Shown: positions 1-11,699 of the stretch, one piece after another
Numbering within the stretch: the stretch's first letter is position 1
How the letters are laid out: each line of letters starts with the position of its first letter
Assembly (NCBI RefSeq): GCF_008831285.2
Contig: NC_045144.1
Location: 14,621,858-14,685,857 of the forward strand
DNA length: 64,000 nucleotides
From: Nymphaea colorata
Taxonomy: Eukaryota; Streptophyta; Magnoliopsida; Nymphaeales; Nymphaeaceae
Reading direction: 5' to 3'
Translations under genes and position numbers: made by a program
The notes under the pieces: generated by a model
Databases searched by the model: none
Seen by the model: the letters and a program-made list of their open reading frames with translations, nothing else
What the model was told of the DNA's origin: nothing

Positions 1-904
1 CTTTGGCTGTTAAAGGCAGTTTTCTCATAAAAACAAGTTGAACCAACTCAAGTTTAGAGAATTCCTAACCAAAACACATTACGAAGTAGAAATCAAGTTT
101 AAATCATGTTCTGCTTTTGGTCCTTGATGTAAGTCCTGTATTTGGGACATGCCATAGCTACATGGTATATACGGATGGTTCAGTATTAAAAAATAAAATC
201 TCTACATGATATATACGGATGGTTTTCTATAAAAAAATACAATCTCATGATAATTGTTTTAGCAGAGAAAATATGACTAAGTAAGCAATGTTCTCAAGCT
301 CAATTGATCCTTCCGAGCAATGGAAAAGCCAACAGCCTACATGTATAACATAGGAACGTAATGGTCGAAAGCAGTTTTTTCAAGCCAGACTGCTCCACCT
401 AGGCCATAGGTCAATAAAGAAAGACAACAATTAATACGTGGTCTGTTAAGTTAGATTAGGTAAGAATATAATAACCGGAGAGAGAGAGAGGGAGAGAGAT
501 AGAAAGGTATAAAGAGAGAAATGTGCTCATGCAGTAGCTTATATAATGCGAAAAATTCTTCACTATAACAATAATAATATTATTATTAGTAATATTAATA
601 ATAGTATAGGTGGCATCACGTGGTAGACGCACTGAATGGTGGGTTTGGTGCAACAAATGGGGACGTGATTAGGTAATTCCACCCTCTGTGGTGCTGAGGA
701 CAAATTCTGTGACCTCACTCTCAATATGAGGTACTAAATGAGATCAGCTTTCATTATATTACATGTTGCACATATTATAGCAATAATAATGTTTTTTATT
801 GTAAGTTTATTACTATTATATTGAAATCCTCTTTTCTGAGATAAACCACAACAGACGGACTGAAAAATCATGTTCTAATTTCTTTGAAAGTAACAAGCTT
901 TAGA

Positions 905-1110
905 TAATCCTTGAGGGGTTAGTACAAGGGACTATTTATTTCAACCTCTTAAAACGTCAATTTTTCAACCTCTTAAAACGTCAATTTCCTGTGTTACAAA
1001 AGGTGAAATATTAATATATAAGTTGAAGTATAGGGAGGCATCACTCGGCATCAAAAGTAGGTCCGATACTTATGAGAATGAAAGAAAAAGTGGTTGTTTC
1101 GGCCCGCTTG
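905..1110. repeat. Dispersed repeat, related copy in RBCS intron 2
   Basis: Blocks such as TTGAGGGGTT, a TTAAAA(C/T)GTCAATTT stretch followed by CTGTG(T/C)TA, and a GGTC..ATACTT..GAGAA run occur in the same order at about 36960-37160. The spacing differs and identity is only partial. A MITE or another short nonautonomous element is likely, but I could not define its ends. Confidence 0.45.
939..984. repeat. 24-bp-period direct duplication
   Basis: A 22-base block (TTTCAACCTC through ACGTCAA) occurs at 939-960 and again at 963-984 with no visible change. It lies inside the dispersed repeat at 905-1110. Confidence 0.85.
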
Positions 1111-3182
1111 TTAAATGTTAGGATGAAATATTTTTTTGCTTATCCAACAACTACCATTAGATAGTGTGCAGTACGTACTAAAAGAAAGCCTGTAGCCAGT
1201 TACGAGAGGGAAATTAAACTCTCGAACAAACTCTCTATAGCCTCAGCTTAATTTATCATAATTAATTATTTTCTCCTTAATTTCTCACAATTAATTACTT
1301 TCTCCTTGTAGGGATTGGTTGTCAACTCTGTTGGCGTGGTTTATGCGGTTTAGTACTTTCACCGGACACGTGTACAAATTTATTTTTATTCATTAGTTCT
1401 TTATGAAACTATATATATTTAATGACTAAATTCAAATTAGGCATCATCTTGCACTATTGTTCCCCTTTATACGTAAGAGTCGGACCCAATTTGGTCTGTT
1501 CTTTTCTATCCAATTACCGAGTAATTGGGCATGTTTAGGGTTGTTTGACAAAAGTGTTTCAGCTCTAAAAAATGAGGCAGATTTATGGGGACACTAGAAC
1601 TATTGTTCCATGAACCTGCTCCATTTTTTGGGACAGATTAATGACATTTTTTGGGACAGATTAATGAGATACTTAGAAGATGTCTTGATAAGATGTCTCT
1701 GCTGCTCTACCAAACTATTCGGTGGGTTAGATATATAACATAGAGAGGCTTTTGAAAGGATCTCACCTCTATAAAAGTGAAGAAGAAAGAAAAAAAGAAA
1801 GCCGAGCTCCTAACTAGCTAGTGCTGCACGAAGACATATATAATTTTCATTTTATTGGGGAGTTCCAGACCAACAATTCTACTGCAAGGAGGGTTATCAT
1901 TAAAATCGGCTTCAATCAGCGCATTCGAATGGTGCATGCAACAGTGAACCCGCATACCACCCGATTCAATGGTGCCACTTGTTATTTTTTAGTTTTGTTT
2001 TTTCCTTTTTTAGTTCGTCTTTTTCTATTTTTTTTAGAAAAGTAGGCTCATCTGAAAGATGACCCCATTCTTGATTCGATTAGGTTTACCCACCTAAATC
2101 TTATTTTTTTCCACCTGGTTCAATTTAAAAATTGATTTTGATAAGATAATCAGCTAAAATAAAGGCGTGAGGGTTGGTGAACGTGCATGCTTACGCTTTA
2201 ATTTCAACTTGTGGATGCATGCAACAAGGATTTAAGATGGTTGATTGCAAGATGGATTCAATTTAAAAACCGATGTATGGGTACTTAATTAATCCAAATT
2301 GATTTTTAATTTATTTAAATTATCCAAATCTTTTACTTGATTGTCTGATCCTTCTGATAACAGTGTCTACAATTAAAAAGGTCAAGAAAATTTTGGTGCC
2401 AGACTCTTCTTTTTTTCATTTTTTCCTTAGGCAGGGTGCATATTAAATAGTAACGTTCTAAAGATTGATTCACAAAAGTATATATAAAGTTTTAGATAAA
2501 AAAGAGACCAGCATCAACATGTACAGATGGAGAACAAAGAATCGACCTAAGTTCAAGTCATTTCGTTTTGAGTGTTTAGAAGCAAAATACTAGTTTCCAG
2601 TTACCTGCTCCCTTGCATTTGGTGTACTGCCGCCCAACAAGAGAGCCAAACCTTTCATCTTTCTTCCTATCCCTATGACCATCTTTTGGTGTTTTATAGT
2701 TGGTACCCCACAATGCTTCAACTTGTATATTGATTCCTCCTTTACAAAACAAAGCGCTTGCACCATAGGATCTCGAAATTAAGGCTAAGTGCCTACCAGT
2801 CCTGTTCTTTTCGCCAATATCTTCATATAATCCAGTTCTCCGTCCATGTTCCACATTTTAAAACATATTTTTAATTGAAAAAGTTACCTTTCCAAGGTAC
2901 ATCTTCACTCCCCATTTTGATTAGAATACTCTACAGTTAGTTATGAATATTTGGGCGGTCATCAATTTGCGAGCTTAAAAAGCTAGATCATCAAGCGTGC
3001 TGCTTAAGATCAGCTTCATATGAGTTGCTTACTAATGACCGGGGAGATCTGGATTACTTGAGCTGAGTAGAAGACTACCCCTCTTCTTGTAGAAACATGG
3101 CATCTATAAGAAAAAGGGTACTTGATTAATCGACCTGACTAGTGTATCTCTCTTTCTAATGATAAATTGTGTTTTGTTAAAG

Positions 3183-4271
3183 GCAAGAAGAAAAAGGTTG
3201 CAGAGTATTACAAAAAGCAGGGAAAGATCCTTGAAGGCTTTACAGAGATGGAGACCCTAATCGAGTTGGGCTGCCTTCCTGGACTCACCGAGGTTGATCT
3301 ACTTCTCTTTTAAAAAACATATTTACATTGATGGGTCGATGATAGAGAATTTGGAAGCAGAACACAAGTCAGAGAAATTATGTTCCATGACACAATCAGG
3401 AAGTAGCTAATAGGCGTACTTTGCATTCACATTTATCACCCTTGCTTATGTAGGATGAGCTGAAAGAGCTGGCAAGGAGCGAGAAGAGCGCCATTCACTT
3501 GTCCAACCTTGCCAATCTAATACTCTTCACGGCCAAAGTGTATGCATCGGTCGAAAGCAAGTCATTGGCAGTCATTGCCTCCACTCTTGACTCCTTGTTA
3601 GACCTGCTGTCTGGCTTCATCCTTTGGTTCACATCCCATGCCATGAGGAAGCCCAATCAGTACAGATATCCCATTGGGAAGAGGAGAATGCAGCCAGTTG
3701 TAAGCCTTCTTTTCTTATCCTTGTCTTTCCCTTTTTCCTGCTGTTACACATCTGTATAGTGTCATATGTTACATTTCTTCGACCGCAGTTTCCTTTATCA
3801 TCAGTAAAAGCAACCTTCAAGTGGTATTAATCATTTGTCAAAACAGTCTTATCTTATTTCATTGGAACTTCATGGTGCTTAACTTACAGGGGATTGTGGT
3901 GTTTGCATCAGTAATGGCCACGCTTGGTTTCCAGATACTGCTCGAGTCAGCTCGACAACTCATTGCTCAGGTAAAGTGAGTCTTCGCATACAATTTAAGT
4001 CTGTAGAACATGTCAAATGGTGGTTGGCTTGTTCACAGACTCATGAGCCACGACCAGGTAAGCTCAAAACATGGATTATGGGAATCTTTAGAGATCTGTT
4101 AGCCTCCGTAGAAAAGCAGGTCGAAATTCTGCTTAATACTTTTCACAGGCTTAATAATATACTACTTTAAGGCCAGGAAATGCACCGACCCTGTCCAAAA
4201 TTAGCTCAGTTTAGCTTATGTAACAGACGTTGCAGGTTGTAAGAATGGATTATGTTAGCAGAGTGTGTGAT

Positions 4272-4302
<31 letters not shown>

Positions 4303-5325
4303 AAGAGTTTAGCTCACAAGTAGATCATTTTATGATTGCAGTCTCACCCGACAATGGATCGAGAGAAGGAGAGATGGTTGATTGGGATCATGGTGTCAGT
4401 TACTGTCATAAAGTTTGGACTCATGGTCTACTGCCAAAGGTTCAAAAATGAGATCGTCAGGGCTTATGCCAAGGACCATTTCTTCGATGTCGTCACCAAC
4501 TCGGTTGGTCTGGCCACAGCAATCTTGGCAGTCAGATTCCTCTGGTGGATCGACCCAACTGGAGCCATACTGGTACTGTTCACTGCAATGAAATTTTCAG
4601 TAGCCATCTTCATTTTAACGAGTGCTTCAATTACATGCCATTTTCGAGCTGGAGTTTCCTACATAGCAAAACTTCACATGAACTTTCGAAAAGTTCTGCT
4701 TTGACCCACAAACTAAGAAATTGATAGAGTTTTATGTACAGCCAAAATCCTCTTCCAAAGTTCTGTTTCATTAAAGAAATTCCAAAACCTGGTGGCAAAT
4801 ATGGTTTATGGCCAAAAGGCAAGACAAATTCAAATTTCTTCTTCCTTGCAATCACATCATCTCTGTTAATATAGATATAGATATCCCATTTAGCTCAATG
4901 CTTTGGTCTACGGAATGTTTCATTATACTACGGAGTGATTTCTTATATTACTAGTTATTGTCCTGAAAATTGATGTGTAGATCGCACTATACACCATGGG
5001 CACATGGGCGAAGACAGTATTAGAGAATGTGTGGTCGCTGGTAGGGAAGACAGCGCCCCCCGAGTATTTGCAGACTCTCACATACCTCATCTGGAATCAC
5101 CATGTAGAAATTAGGCATATTGACACTGTAAGAGCTTACACCTTTGGATCCCATTACTTTGTGGAGGTTGACATTGTGCTTCCTGGGGACATGCCACTAA
5201 GGGAGGCCCACGACATTGGAGAAGAACTCCAGGAGAGGCTTGAGCAGCTTCCTCAGGTGGAGCGCGCATTTGTGCATTTAGATTTTGAGTGTAGCCATCG
5301 ACCTGAGCATAACAAGAAGGTGTAA
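3183..5325 (+). CDS. Metal tolerance protein (Mn-type cation diffusion facilitator, MTP9/10-like), exons 2-6
   Basis: Predicted Mn2+/H+ antiporter that moves manganese out of the cytosol into an endomembrane compartment. Exons join in frame at GT-AG sites: 3183-3292, 3454-3699, 3890-3970, 4342-4572, 4981-5325 (TAA at 5323). Together they encode about 337 residues. The Mn-CDF signatures are present: DSLLD in TM2 (exon 3) and DHFFD in TM5 (exon 5), both DxxxD, plus the long hydrophilic C-terminal domain rich in conserved residues ([28 protein letters not shown]). The reading frame is intact. Exon 2 starts in the middle of a codon (phase 1), so a first exon of roughly 65 codons is required. It is not visible in the 3182 bp upstream and probably lies outside the window. 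Exon lengths match the paralogue at 26458-35541 exactly. Family assignment is firm; choosing between MTP9, MTP10 and MTP11 by eye is not. Confidence 0.93.
4270..4305. repeat. GA-rich microsatellite in intron 4 of the first MTP gene
   Basis: Nearly pure GA repeats broken by TA, lying 36 bp before the exon-5 acceptor region. The tract is purine-rich on the coding strand. No function is implied. Confidence 0.9.
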
Positions 5326-5764
5326 TCTTATGAATCTGTTACCATGACCTTTTCTGCTGCCAAGAACAACTTCTTATGTCATGTGGCTAAATTGTCATGT
5401 TTCTGCTTCAGGATATTGCAGTTTTAATCCTCCATTTATACTAACAAACGTGTGATAGCTCAATTGTATGTTGCATTATAAAGATGATAAACCCTTGTGT
5501 AGAGCGCATGCTTCTTTTTCTTCTTTTGCTGGGGAACTACTGCACTATGGAGCTTGGACTGAGCAGTTCAGTTAAAAGATGAAGAGGTCTTCAAATTGTG
5601 AAAATTGGTGTATTTGAGGACATCAATTCTTGAAGCCGTCGGAAATATTTCCTCTCCAGTGCACCACAAAACCATGTAGGTCAGTAGAAGAATGATGAAA
5701 AACATTATGATGATATGGTTATTGGATCCTCTAATTTTCGTTCCACCAGCAACAGCGCTGCTCA
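5326..5764. other. 3' flank of the first MTP gene
   Basis: Contains the probable 3' UTR. No further coding sequence is visible. It ends at the LTR of Copia element C. Confidence 0.6.
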
Positions 5765-6040
5765 TGTTAAAAAGGAAGAAAACAACTAAAAGTAGATGAC
5801 GAGCTCTTGCTTTTTTGATGTCTCGCAAGAATGTCTATATTTGATTATATAAAGATCTCTGCTGATAACCGTACAGAAATCGGTACATCTGAATTTTGAA
5901 ATATGATAAAAGTGGAAACAAATTCCCAACGATAATGCACAAATCCAACTACAGCAACATTAAGTTCAGAATATCTTCATGTGATTATCTCTGGTAACTT
6001 TTCCTTTGGTTTCTCTTTGTTGCCTGGTACCTCCTTAACA
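5765..6040 (-). repeat. 3' LTR of Copia element C
   Basis: A 276-bp stretch bounded by TGTTAA and TTAACA. On the minus strand it directly follows a purine tract (TTAAGGGGCA, complement of 6041-6050) and an RNase H tail ending in LSLRG. It includes a TATATAAT-like promoter motif near 5850. No partner LTR was found in the window. Confidence 0.6.
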
Positions 6041-6243
6041 TGCCCCTTAAGCTAAGCGTGATGGACATCACGTTCAGCTTGTCTTGTAAATTCACAAACT
6101 TGACTGATCTGAGGGGTTTTGTTAATCTGTTTACTATTTGATCGGAAGACTAATGAATTTGATGGCAACATGATCTCTGACAAAATGAAAGTCTACTTCT
6201 AGAATACCAGCATGGATTATAATGTGCCCATACAGTCATACTG

Positions 6244-6285
6244 TGAGGTGGGAGACCCATTACACGAGGTGGGAGACACATTACA
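6244..6285. repeat. 21-bp direct duplication
   Basis: GAGGTGGGAGAC followed by C/A and CATTACA occurs at 6244-6264 and 6265-6285. It lies at the inferred border between element C and the truncated 3' end of element A. Confidence 0.75.
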
Positions 6286-7045
6286 TGAGCATCCTAATTC
6301 TGAGAGGAGAGATTTTAACCATAACAAGCACTAGTGTATTGCCCTCGAGATTCTCATGATACAATTTTATTTTCAAAAAATAGTGCAGGAGGGCAAGATC
6401 TTTAATGCCAAACTCTTGATCTAGAGTGTTCGTGATAGACTTGATCATAATATCATTATTTCCTGTAATAATGATATCATCAACATAGATCAAGATATAT
6501 AAAGTGAAATCAGGTCGCAACCGCAGAAAAAGAGAGGAATTCACTTTTGAGCCAACAAACCCCAATGTAACCAAGAAATTAGTAGGCCGTTGGAACCAAG
6601 CACAGGGAGACTGTTTTAAACCGTAAATAGCCTTATGCAGTTGACAAACATGATGAAAAAAACAATCATCGATGAAGCCCAGTGGCTGAGACATATATAC
6701 CTTCTCGGAAAGAACACCATGAATGAAAGCATTGTGAACATCAAATTTCCAAACAGTCCAGCCAAAAGTAATGGCAATAGTGAGAAGAGCACGTATAGAA
6801 GTATGTTTGACTATGGGACTAAAGGTTTTAAAGTAGTCAATACCATGTTCTTGAGTGTAGCCCTTAGCCACTAAGCGAGACTTGTATCTTTCAAGTGTGC
6901 CATCAGCTTTCCTTTTAATACGAAAAACCCATTTCGAGCCAGTGATATTAGCGGAGGGAGGCGGTGATACTAGAGTCCACATGTGGTTCTTGTGTAGAGC
7001 TGCAAGTTCATCTTTCATGCCTTGAACCCAATGAGTGTGCTTCAA
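6281..7045 (-). pseudogene. Copia reverse transcriptase (element A)
   Basis: An open 254-codon stretch covering most of the RVT_2 domain. It has the N-terminal W(V)FRIKRKADGTLERYKSRLVAKGYTQ region, the FDVHNAFIHG block, HKAIYGLKQSPCAWF, and the catalytic YVDD at 6476-6487 (minus strand). It ends soon after GIKDLALLHYFL, before RNase H. This is the best preserved domain of element A. It is a fragment of a larger polyprotein, so the first Met is not a real start. Confidence 0.88.
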
Positions 7046-7231
7046 GGCTTGAGACGCAGTACGAGGGTTCGGTTTCAGAGTTTAGATGGGTGAGATAAAT
7101 GCAGGGAGGAGATAGTTGGAGATGGTATAGGTTTTTGGCTTAAGAGAACCAGTTTGGGACTGAGTGAGCATGTGGTGAGAGCGATGCAGTCTAGAGGGTG
7201 GTGAAGGGTTCAGAGGTGAAGAATTAGGTGG

Positions 7232-8293
7232 TCAATGGGTCGATGAGGGTGGAGGTTCAGATTGTATGTCCTGAACAGTGAGAGAGGGAGAATGAGTGGG
7301 AGGGATTGGTAGTAAGGACAATCTAGTATGTGGTGAATGTTGCACGGGTGCGAGAGAGGCACGGTTTGAGAGAGGTGGTATGTTTGAGGAGGGCATGGTA
7401 ATGACTAAGGGCAGTGGAGGTGTACTTGGTGGTGGTGGCACCACGGTTTTAAAGGGATATACACCTTCATCAAAAACCACATGTCTACTGATAAGGATTT
7501 TGCTCGTATCTCGATCAAAGCAAATGTATCTTTTGTGCATGCTGCTATATCCAAAAAAGACATGTTGCTTGCTGCGAAACTGCAGTTTATGAGTGTTGAA
7601 ATCACGTAGACAAGGATAGCAGGCACATCCAAAAACCTTTATAAATTTATAATTAGGAGAGTGTTTGAACAAAACTTGATATGGTGACTTCATTTTGAGG
7701 AACCGAGTTTGCATTCTATTGAACAAGAAAACAACAGCTCTAAAGGGAAAATCTCAATACTTGTAAGGTAAATTAGCATGAGCAAGTAGAGTTAATCTTG
7801 TGTCAACTATATGCTTGTTTTTACTTTCTATGTTGCCATTTTGGTGGTGAGCATTAGGGCATGCAACTCAATGAACAATACCAATTTGTTTGAGATAGGT
7901 GAAAACAATGCAATATTTTCCTCCCCCATCGCTTTGAACAACCTTTATTTTTCGATCAAATTGACGTTCTACCATAACTTGAAACGTTTTAAAGATGGAA
8001 AGAACATCTGATCTACTTTTGATCATGTATATCCAAGAGAAACGAGAGAAGGCATCCATGAAGTTAATGTAATAGCTATAACCATGCAAAGATGTGGTAG
8101 CACCCGATCCCCAAACATCAGTAAATATCAAATCAAGTGGAACATTAATCTTATGTAGTGTTTGAGCAAAAGGAAGAGCATGACTTTTCCCTCTTTGACA
8201 TGCATCGCATATTTGATTATGAGATTTGCTGTCAATAGGTAAGTCAAATTTATTCAAACCATGCATCACAATTCTAAAATTAGGATGTCCCAA
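7232..8293 (-). pseudogene. Copia GAG-pre-integrase and integrase (element A)
   Basis: Two open stretches, 8293-7868 and 7726-7232, separated by a region with stops. The first shows the zinc-binding tail CDACQRGK and the core residues TDVWG and QSDGGGKY. The second shows the Copia integrase C-terminal part (KVFGCACYPCLR, FGYSSMHKRYICFD, SRHVVFDEGVYPF). The degenerate stretch between them still resembles the NG..ER.HRHIV motif that carries the catalytic Glu. Inactive. Confidence 0.85.
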
Positions 8294-8359
8294 ACGACTA
8301 TGCCAATCACCAACTGAGACCTGTTCTCCTACAAGTGTTGTTTTATGGCAAACTCCATG

Positions 8360-8722
8360 TTATTGTAACTTCAGCTGATACAATCTTCCTTTATTTGTTC
8401 CCTGCAGAAGTTTCTCCCCCGTTGTCCGGTTCTTAACATAGCAACCATTTGCATTAAATTCAAAAACAACGTTATTGTCACGGGAAAATTTATGCCCAGA
8501 TAGAAGATTTCTAGAGATGGTAGGAACATGCAGCACATTGTTTATAAAAATTCTTGAGTCTAAGCTGTAGAGAGAGACATTACCAACGTTCTTGATTTGA
8601 AGATCAGCATCGTTTCCAACTCTCAGCTGATATTGCCCAACATATCCTGAGTGAACGGATAGCTTGTTTAAATCAGCCGTCAAGTGATGGGTAGCACCGG
8701 TGGGGATACCAAAATCTGTCAT
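8360..8722 (-). pseudogene. Copia aspartic protease region (element A)
   Basis: Contains PTGATHHLT where Copia proteases have DSGATHH(I/L)T, so the catalytic Asp is replaced or lost in a frameshift. The downstream blocks (FINNVLHVPTISRNLLS, NGCYVKNRTTGEKLL) are typical. The domain overlaps the end of the gag frame at 8673-8722 because of the frameshift. Confidence 0.8.
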
Positions 8723-9528
8723 CTATTTGAGATATGGTTTCCATATGATAAGCTTCTGGAGATGAAGATCCATTTTGGAATTTATATAACTTGCAGTTTA
8801 ATGCACCATGCCCTGACTTCATGCAAGCTTGACATGCGGTTCGGCATTGAGAAGTGAAGTGGCCACGATTTCCGCAAGCATGGCAACTGACGTTTTTATC
8901 TTGAGGACGGATTCCTGGACGCCCTCTTTGCTGCTCATTCTTTCCACGGTAATTGGGATTCTTGAAGTTTTGTCGGTGTGCAACATAGGCTGAAGGATCC
9001 TCAAGGTTTTCAGACTTCAAGATTTCAAATTCTTGAATAAGAAACAAAGAATATAATTCTTCCAAGTTTATGGGATCAATGCGAGTGTGCAACGAAACTT
9101 TCTGGGTGCCATATTCATCAGTAGGAAGACCAAAAAGAATATTGATGACAAAAATCCTCTTCATCTACTGGTTTGGAGGCCATGGCTAGCTGATGAGCTA
9201 CGCCTTTGGCTTTGTGAAAATATGCAGTTATGGATTCATTTCTCTTTTTCAGGTTTTGCAGGGCAGATTTAAGTTGCTGCACCTTTGCTCTAGATTGAGC
9301 AGCATAGATGCATTTTATGGTGGTCCAGACTTTGTATAACGAGTCAAGACCTACAACTTGACTATGCAAGAAGGACGGATTTAGGATAGTTCTTTTGCCA
9401 TCTTCACTAGGCAAGAACTCGTCTGGACATTTGAACGTCTCATCAATATATCTCATCATATTATAACTCTTAAGCATAGGAATGAACTGAGATTCCCAAA
9501 GCAAGTAGTTTTCGGAAGACAATTTCAT
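8673..9528 (-). pseudogene. Copia gag with two zinc knuckles (element A)
   Basis: The frame starting at 9528 gives a UBN2-type gag N-terminus (KLSSENYLLWESQFIPMLKS). It shifts frame near 9118-9164, then continues with ELYSLFLIQEFE and a nucleocapsid region that holds CHACGNRGHFTSQC and a second, imperfect CxxC-type knuckle (CQACMKSGHGALNC). One frameshift separates the halves. Confidence 0.85.
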
Positions 9529-9681
9529 GGATAAAAAGTGTTGAAGACTAGTTGGGGAGGTATGAAGGAGGAGATCAGACCTAGAAAAGGCAGATTCATG
9601 TTGTCGAATCTAGACTTTGTTGATGCCGCAGCCGTGCTATAGGAGTCTCCTTCTGGTGTTGCTGGTTGATTGGGCTTAACT

Positions 9682-9694
9682 GGCTTTGATACCA
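9682..9694 (-). other. Primer-binding site of element A
   Basis: The complement reads TGGTATCAAAGCC, one base off the 3' end complement of initiator Met-tRNA (TGGTATCAGAGCC), as in most plant Copia elements. It sits between gag and the probable 5' LTR. Confidence 0.75.
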
Positions 9695-10095
9695 TACAAA
9701 ACCACACGCCAGGAAGAAAAACATGATAGAGAGAGAAAGGAGAAGACAACAAAGATTTTAATGTGGTTCAACTTTTGATCTACGTCCACGATGGAAGGTA
9801 TCTCTTTCTGATTAGATTTAAGACAAAAGATTTTCTTTTATAGTCAACTTACATGGCCATCAATCCCATATTTGTTGGGATTTGATTTGATTACAGAATC
9901 ACATGTTTCCCCTTTTTCAGTTGATATCCATAGATTATCCTTATCTTTTGTAGCAGTCTTGTTGGCCTGGGCATTATCTTTGGTATGTATGTGATTTCTT
10001 GTGGATCTGATATGGGCGAGATCTCCTCCAGCTGCAGACGTGTGAGCTTGGATGTTATTACTTCCAACGAGATTCATGGAGCTGCCAAGTATGTC
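9695..10095 (-). repeat. Probable 5' LTR of element A
   Basis: Noncoding 401-bp stretch directly adjoining the primer-binding site. Its far end is set where element C RNase H sequence (GFADAD..ARSFEDK) resumes. The near end reads TA rather than CA on the minus strand, and no second copy is present, so the borders are approximate. Confidence 0.45.
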
Positions 10096-10589
10096 ATGTT
10101 GTGGTTTAATACTCCAATTGATTTTGTCTTCAAAGCTTCTTGCCTAATCTGCATCTGCAAAACCACTTATTAATCTTGTAGAAGATTATAGATTCCCTCC
10201 ATAACTGCTCATTCCTTTCAAGTAGTACCGATTTCATTTGACAAGTGTCCAATGACTTGTTGACAGAGAATGCATGTCTTGACGTATACAATTAACTGCT
10301 ATGGCTACCTCTGGTTTAGTTAATATAGCATATTGTAATGGTCCCATCGAACTCCGATTAAGGTGAGGATCTGAAAATTGAGTTTACATTCAATACCTTT
10401 GTGGTGGACATTGGTCTAGGTTTGGCTTTAGTCATGTGAGCCTCGGCAAGAATGGACTGAATGTAAGAATATTGAGAGAGCACCAACAAAGTGAGGTTGA
10501 TGACTAAACTCTTTTTTGAGAAAGTATAACAGTTGTGTTCCAAGATCTTTGACTCAAAATGATTTTCCAACTTGAGACCTAACCCACGA

Positions 10590-10807
10590 TGATGAATCAT
10601 AAACCATGAGCAGAGATAAAGACAACCAAAATTTGATGATTTCATTGCTAACGAAGTATATTATATATACAAGAGTAAGCATAACGTTCATGCATTATCT
10701 CATCCTCAAAAATAGGAAACAAAAAGGGATTCTTACAATTGTGTGATCATGGATAGATACAACTTGCCGATATGGACTGGATTTCCATAATCGCATAACG
10801 TCAAACA
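10590..10807 (-). repeat. 3' LTR of element B
   Basis: Aligns over its length with 13966-14175, including an identical 35-base-scale core around CTCATCCTCAAAAATAGG. It ends in ACA immediately before the CTCCCCCTCAAG complement of the polypurine tract. The outer border is uncertain by about 4 bp. Confidence 0.85.
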
Positions 10808-10819
10808 CTCCCCCTCAAG
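10808..10819 (-). other. Polypurine tract of element B
   Basis: The complement reads CTTGAGGGGGAG and touches the 3' LTR, the standard position for plus-strand priming in Copia elements. Confidence 0.8.
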
Positions 10820-10849
10820 TTGCAGCTCCTAGATCAATTAAGGCCAACA

Positions 10850-11170
10850 TACCTCTTAACTTGAAAAGTGGTTCCTTTCCTAAAGGCTTTGTAAAGATAT
10901 CAGCAACTTGATTTTCAGAGTTCACATGTTTTTGCTGCAGATTTCTTTGCATTGGATTTTCTCACGAACAACATGGCAGTCGATCTCTATATTCTTAGTC
11001 CTTTCATGAAATACCAGGTTCGCAGTGATATGATTGTCACAATGTAACTCCATAAGCTGCTCATGAATGATTCTGAAGTCTTTGAGAATATATTTTATCC
11101 AAGTCATTTCACAAGTAGCTAGAGCCATGGCTCCATATTCTTTTGCTAAAGATTTTGATATGGTGGATTT
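10850..11170 (-). pseudogene. Copia RNase H, C-terminal part (element B)
   Basis: Shows MALATCEMTWIKYIL, LHCDNHITANLVFHERTKNIEIDCHVVREK, then in other frames the NQVADIFTKPLGK and LRGML tail. This is the end of a Copia polyprotein. It is interrupted by stops. Confidence 0.8.
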
Positions 11171-11699
11171 TTATATACTAAACTATATTTCTGCAAACAT
11201 TATTAATCTATCAAACCAAATGTTGAGATTTAATAAATGAATATAATGACAAATATGTTGTAAGGACAGTAAATTCATATCTATATCTTTTTGCAAGGAT
11301 CATTGGCAAATATTGATGCTTAGGTGACCATTTCCCACATGCCGACATAGATAAGCTGCCATTCAAATGTTACCTTTATGTTTTTGTTCTTTTCCAAATT
11401 TTCATCTAGGAAAGTTCAATGTTGTAAGACAAAGGGTATTGAGATCATATTTACTCACTAATATGACATAAGACCAAATGTTACCTAATGTATCGCCTTA
11501 TTTTTTGACTTTATGATTTTGAAAATTAATTCAAAGTAACATAAATCGATTTTGAAAAATTAAAAAGATTCCTTCTATGACTGTGTCCATACAGTACAAA
11601 CAATTGTAATTTTCTATTTGCCAAGTAAATGTCGGCCAAATAAAGTTGTGTAGACTAGGTGACCAATGATTTTTATGAAAAAAGTTGCGTCTTCTAACA

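Larger units (their letters stand above)
1..3182. other. AT-rich noncoding DNA, upstream flank or intron 1 of the first MTP gene
   Basis: No convincing coding sequence on either strand. It contains a GA-rich microsatellite near 477-500, a 24-bp-period tandem duplication (939-984) and a dispersed repeat at about 905-1110. Because the MTP exon at 3183 needs an upstream exon, and the paralogue at 26458 has a first intron of 3322 bp, this whole stretch could be intron 1 with exon 1 lying left of the window. I could not find an exon-1-like stretch (SWRLN..DITLP type) here. Confidence 0.5.
6281..10095 (-). mobile_element. Copia retrotransposon A, truncated at its 3' end
   Basis: Minus-strand order gag (9528-8673), protease (8722-8360), integrase (8293-7232) and RT (7045-6281) is that of Ty1/Copia. 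A primer-binding site complementary to initiator Met-tRNA lies at 9682-9694 and a probable 5' LTR at 9695-10095. RNase H and the 3' LTR are absent, since the sequence passes into the RNase H tail of a different element near 6240-6285. Frameshifts between the domains and stops in integrase make it inactive. Confidence 0.75.

Noticed and set aside
2576-2854. 92-codon minus-strand open frame upstream of the first MTP gene
   Set aside because: No recognisable protein family and no supporting context; treated as chance.
7296-7592. Open frame opposite the Copia integrase
   Set aside because: It is a complementary-strand shadow of element A integrase, with glycine-rich low-complexity content and no family features.
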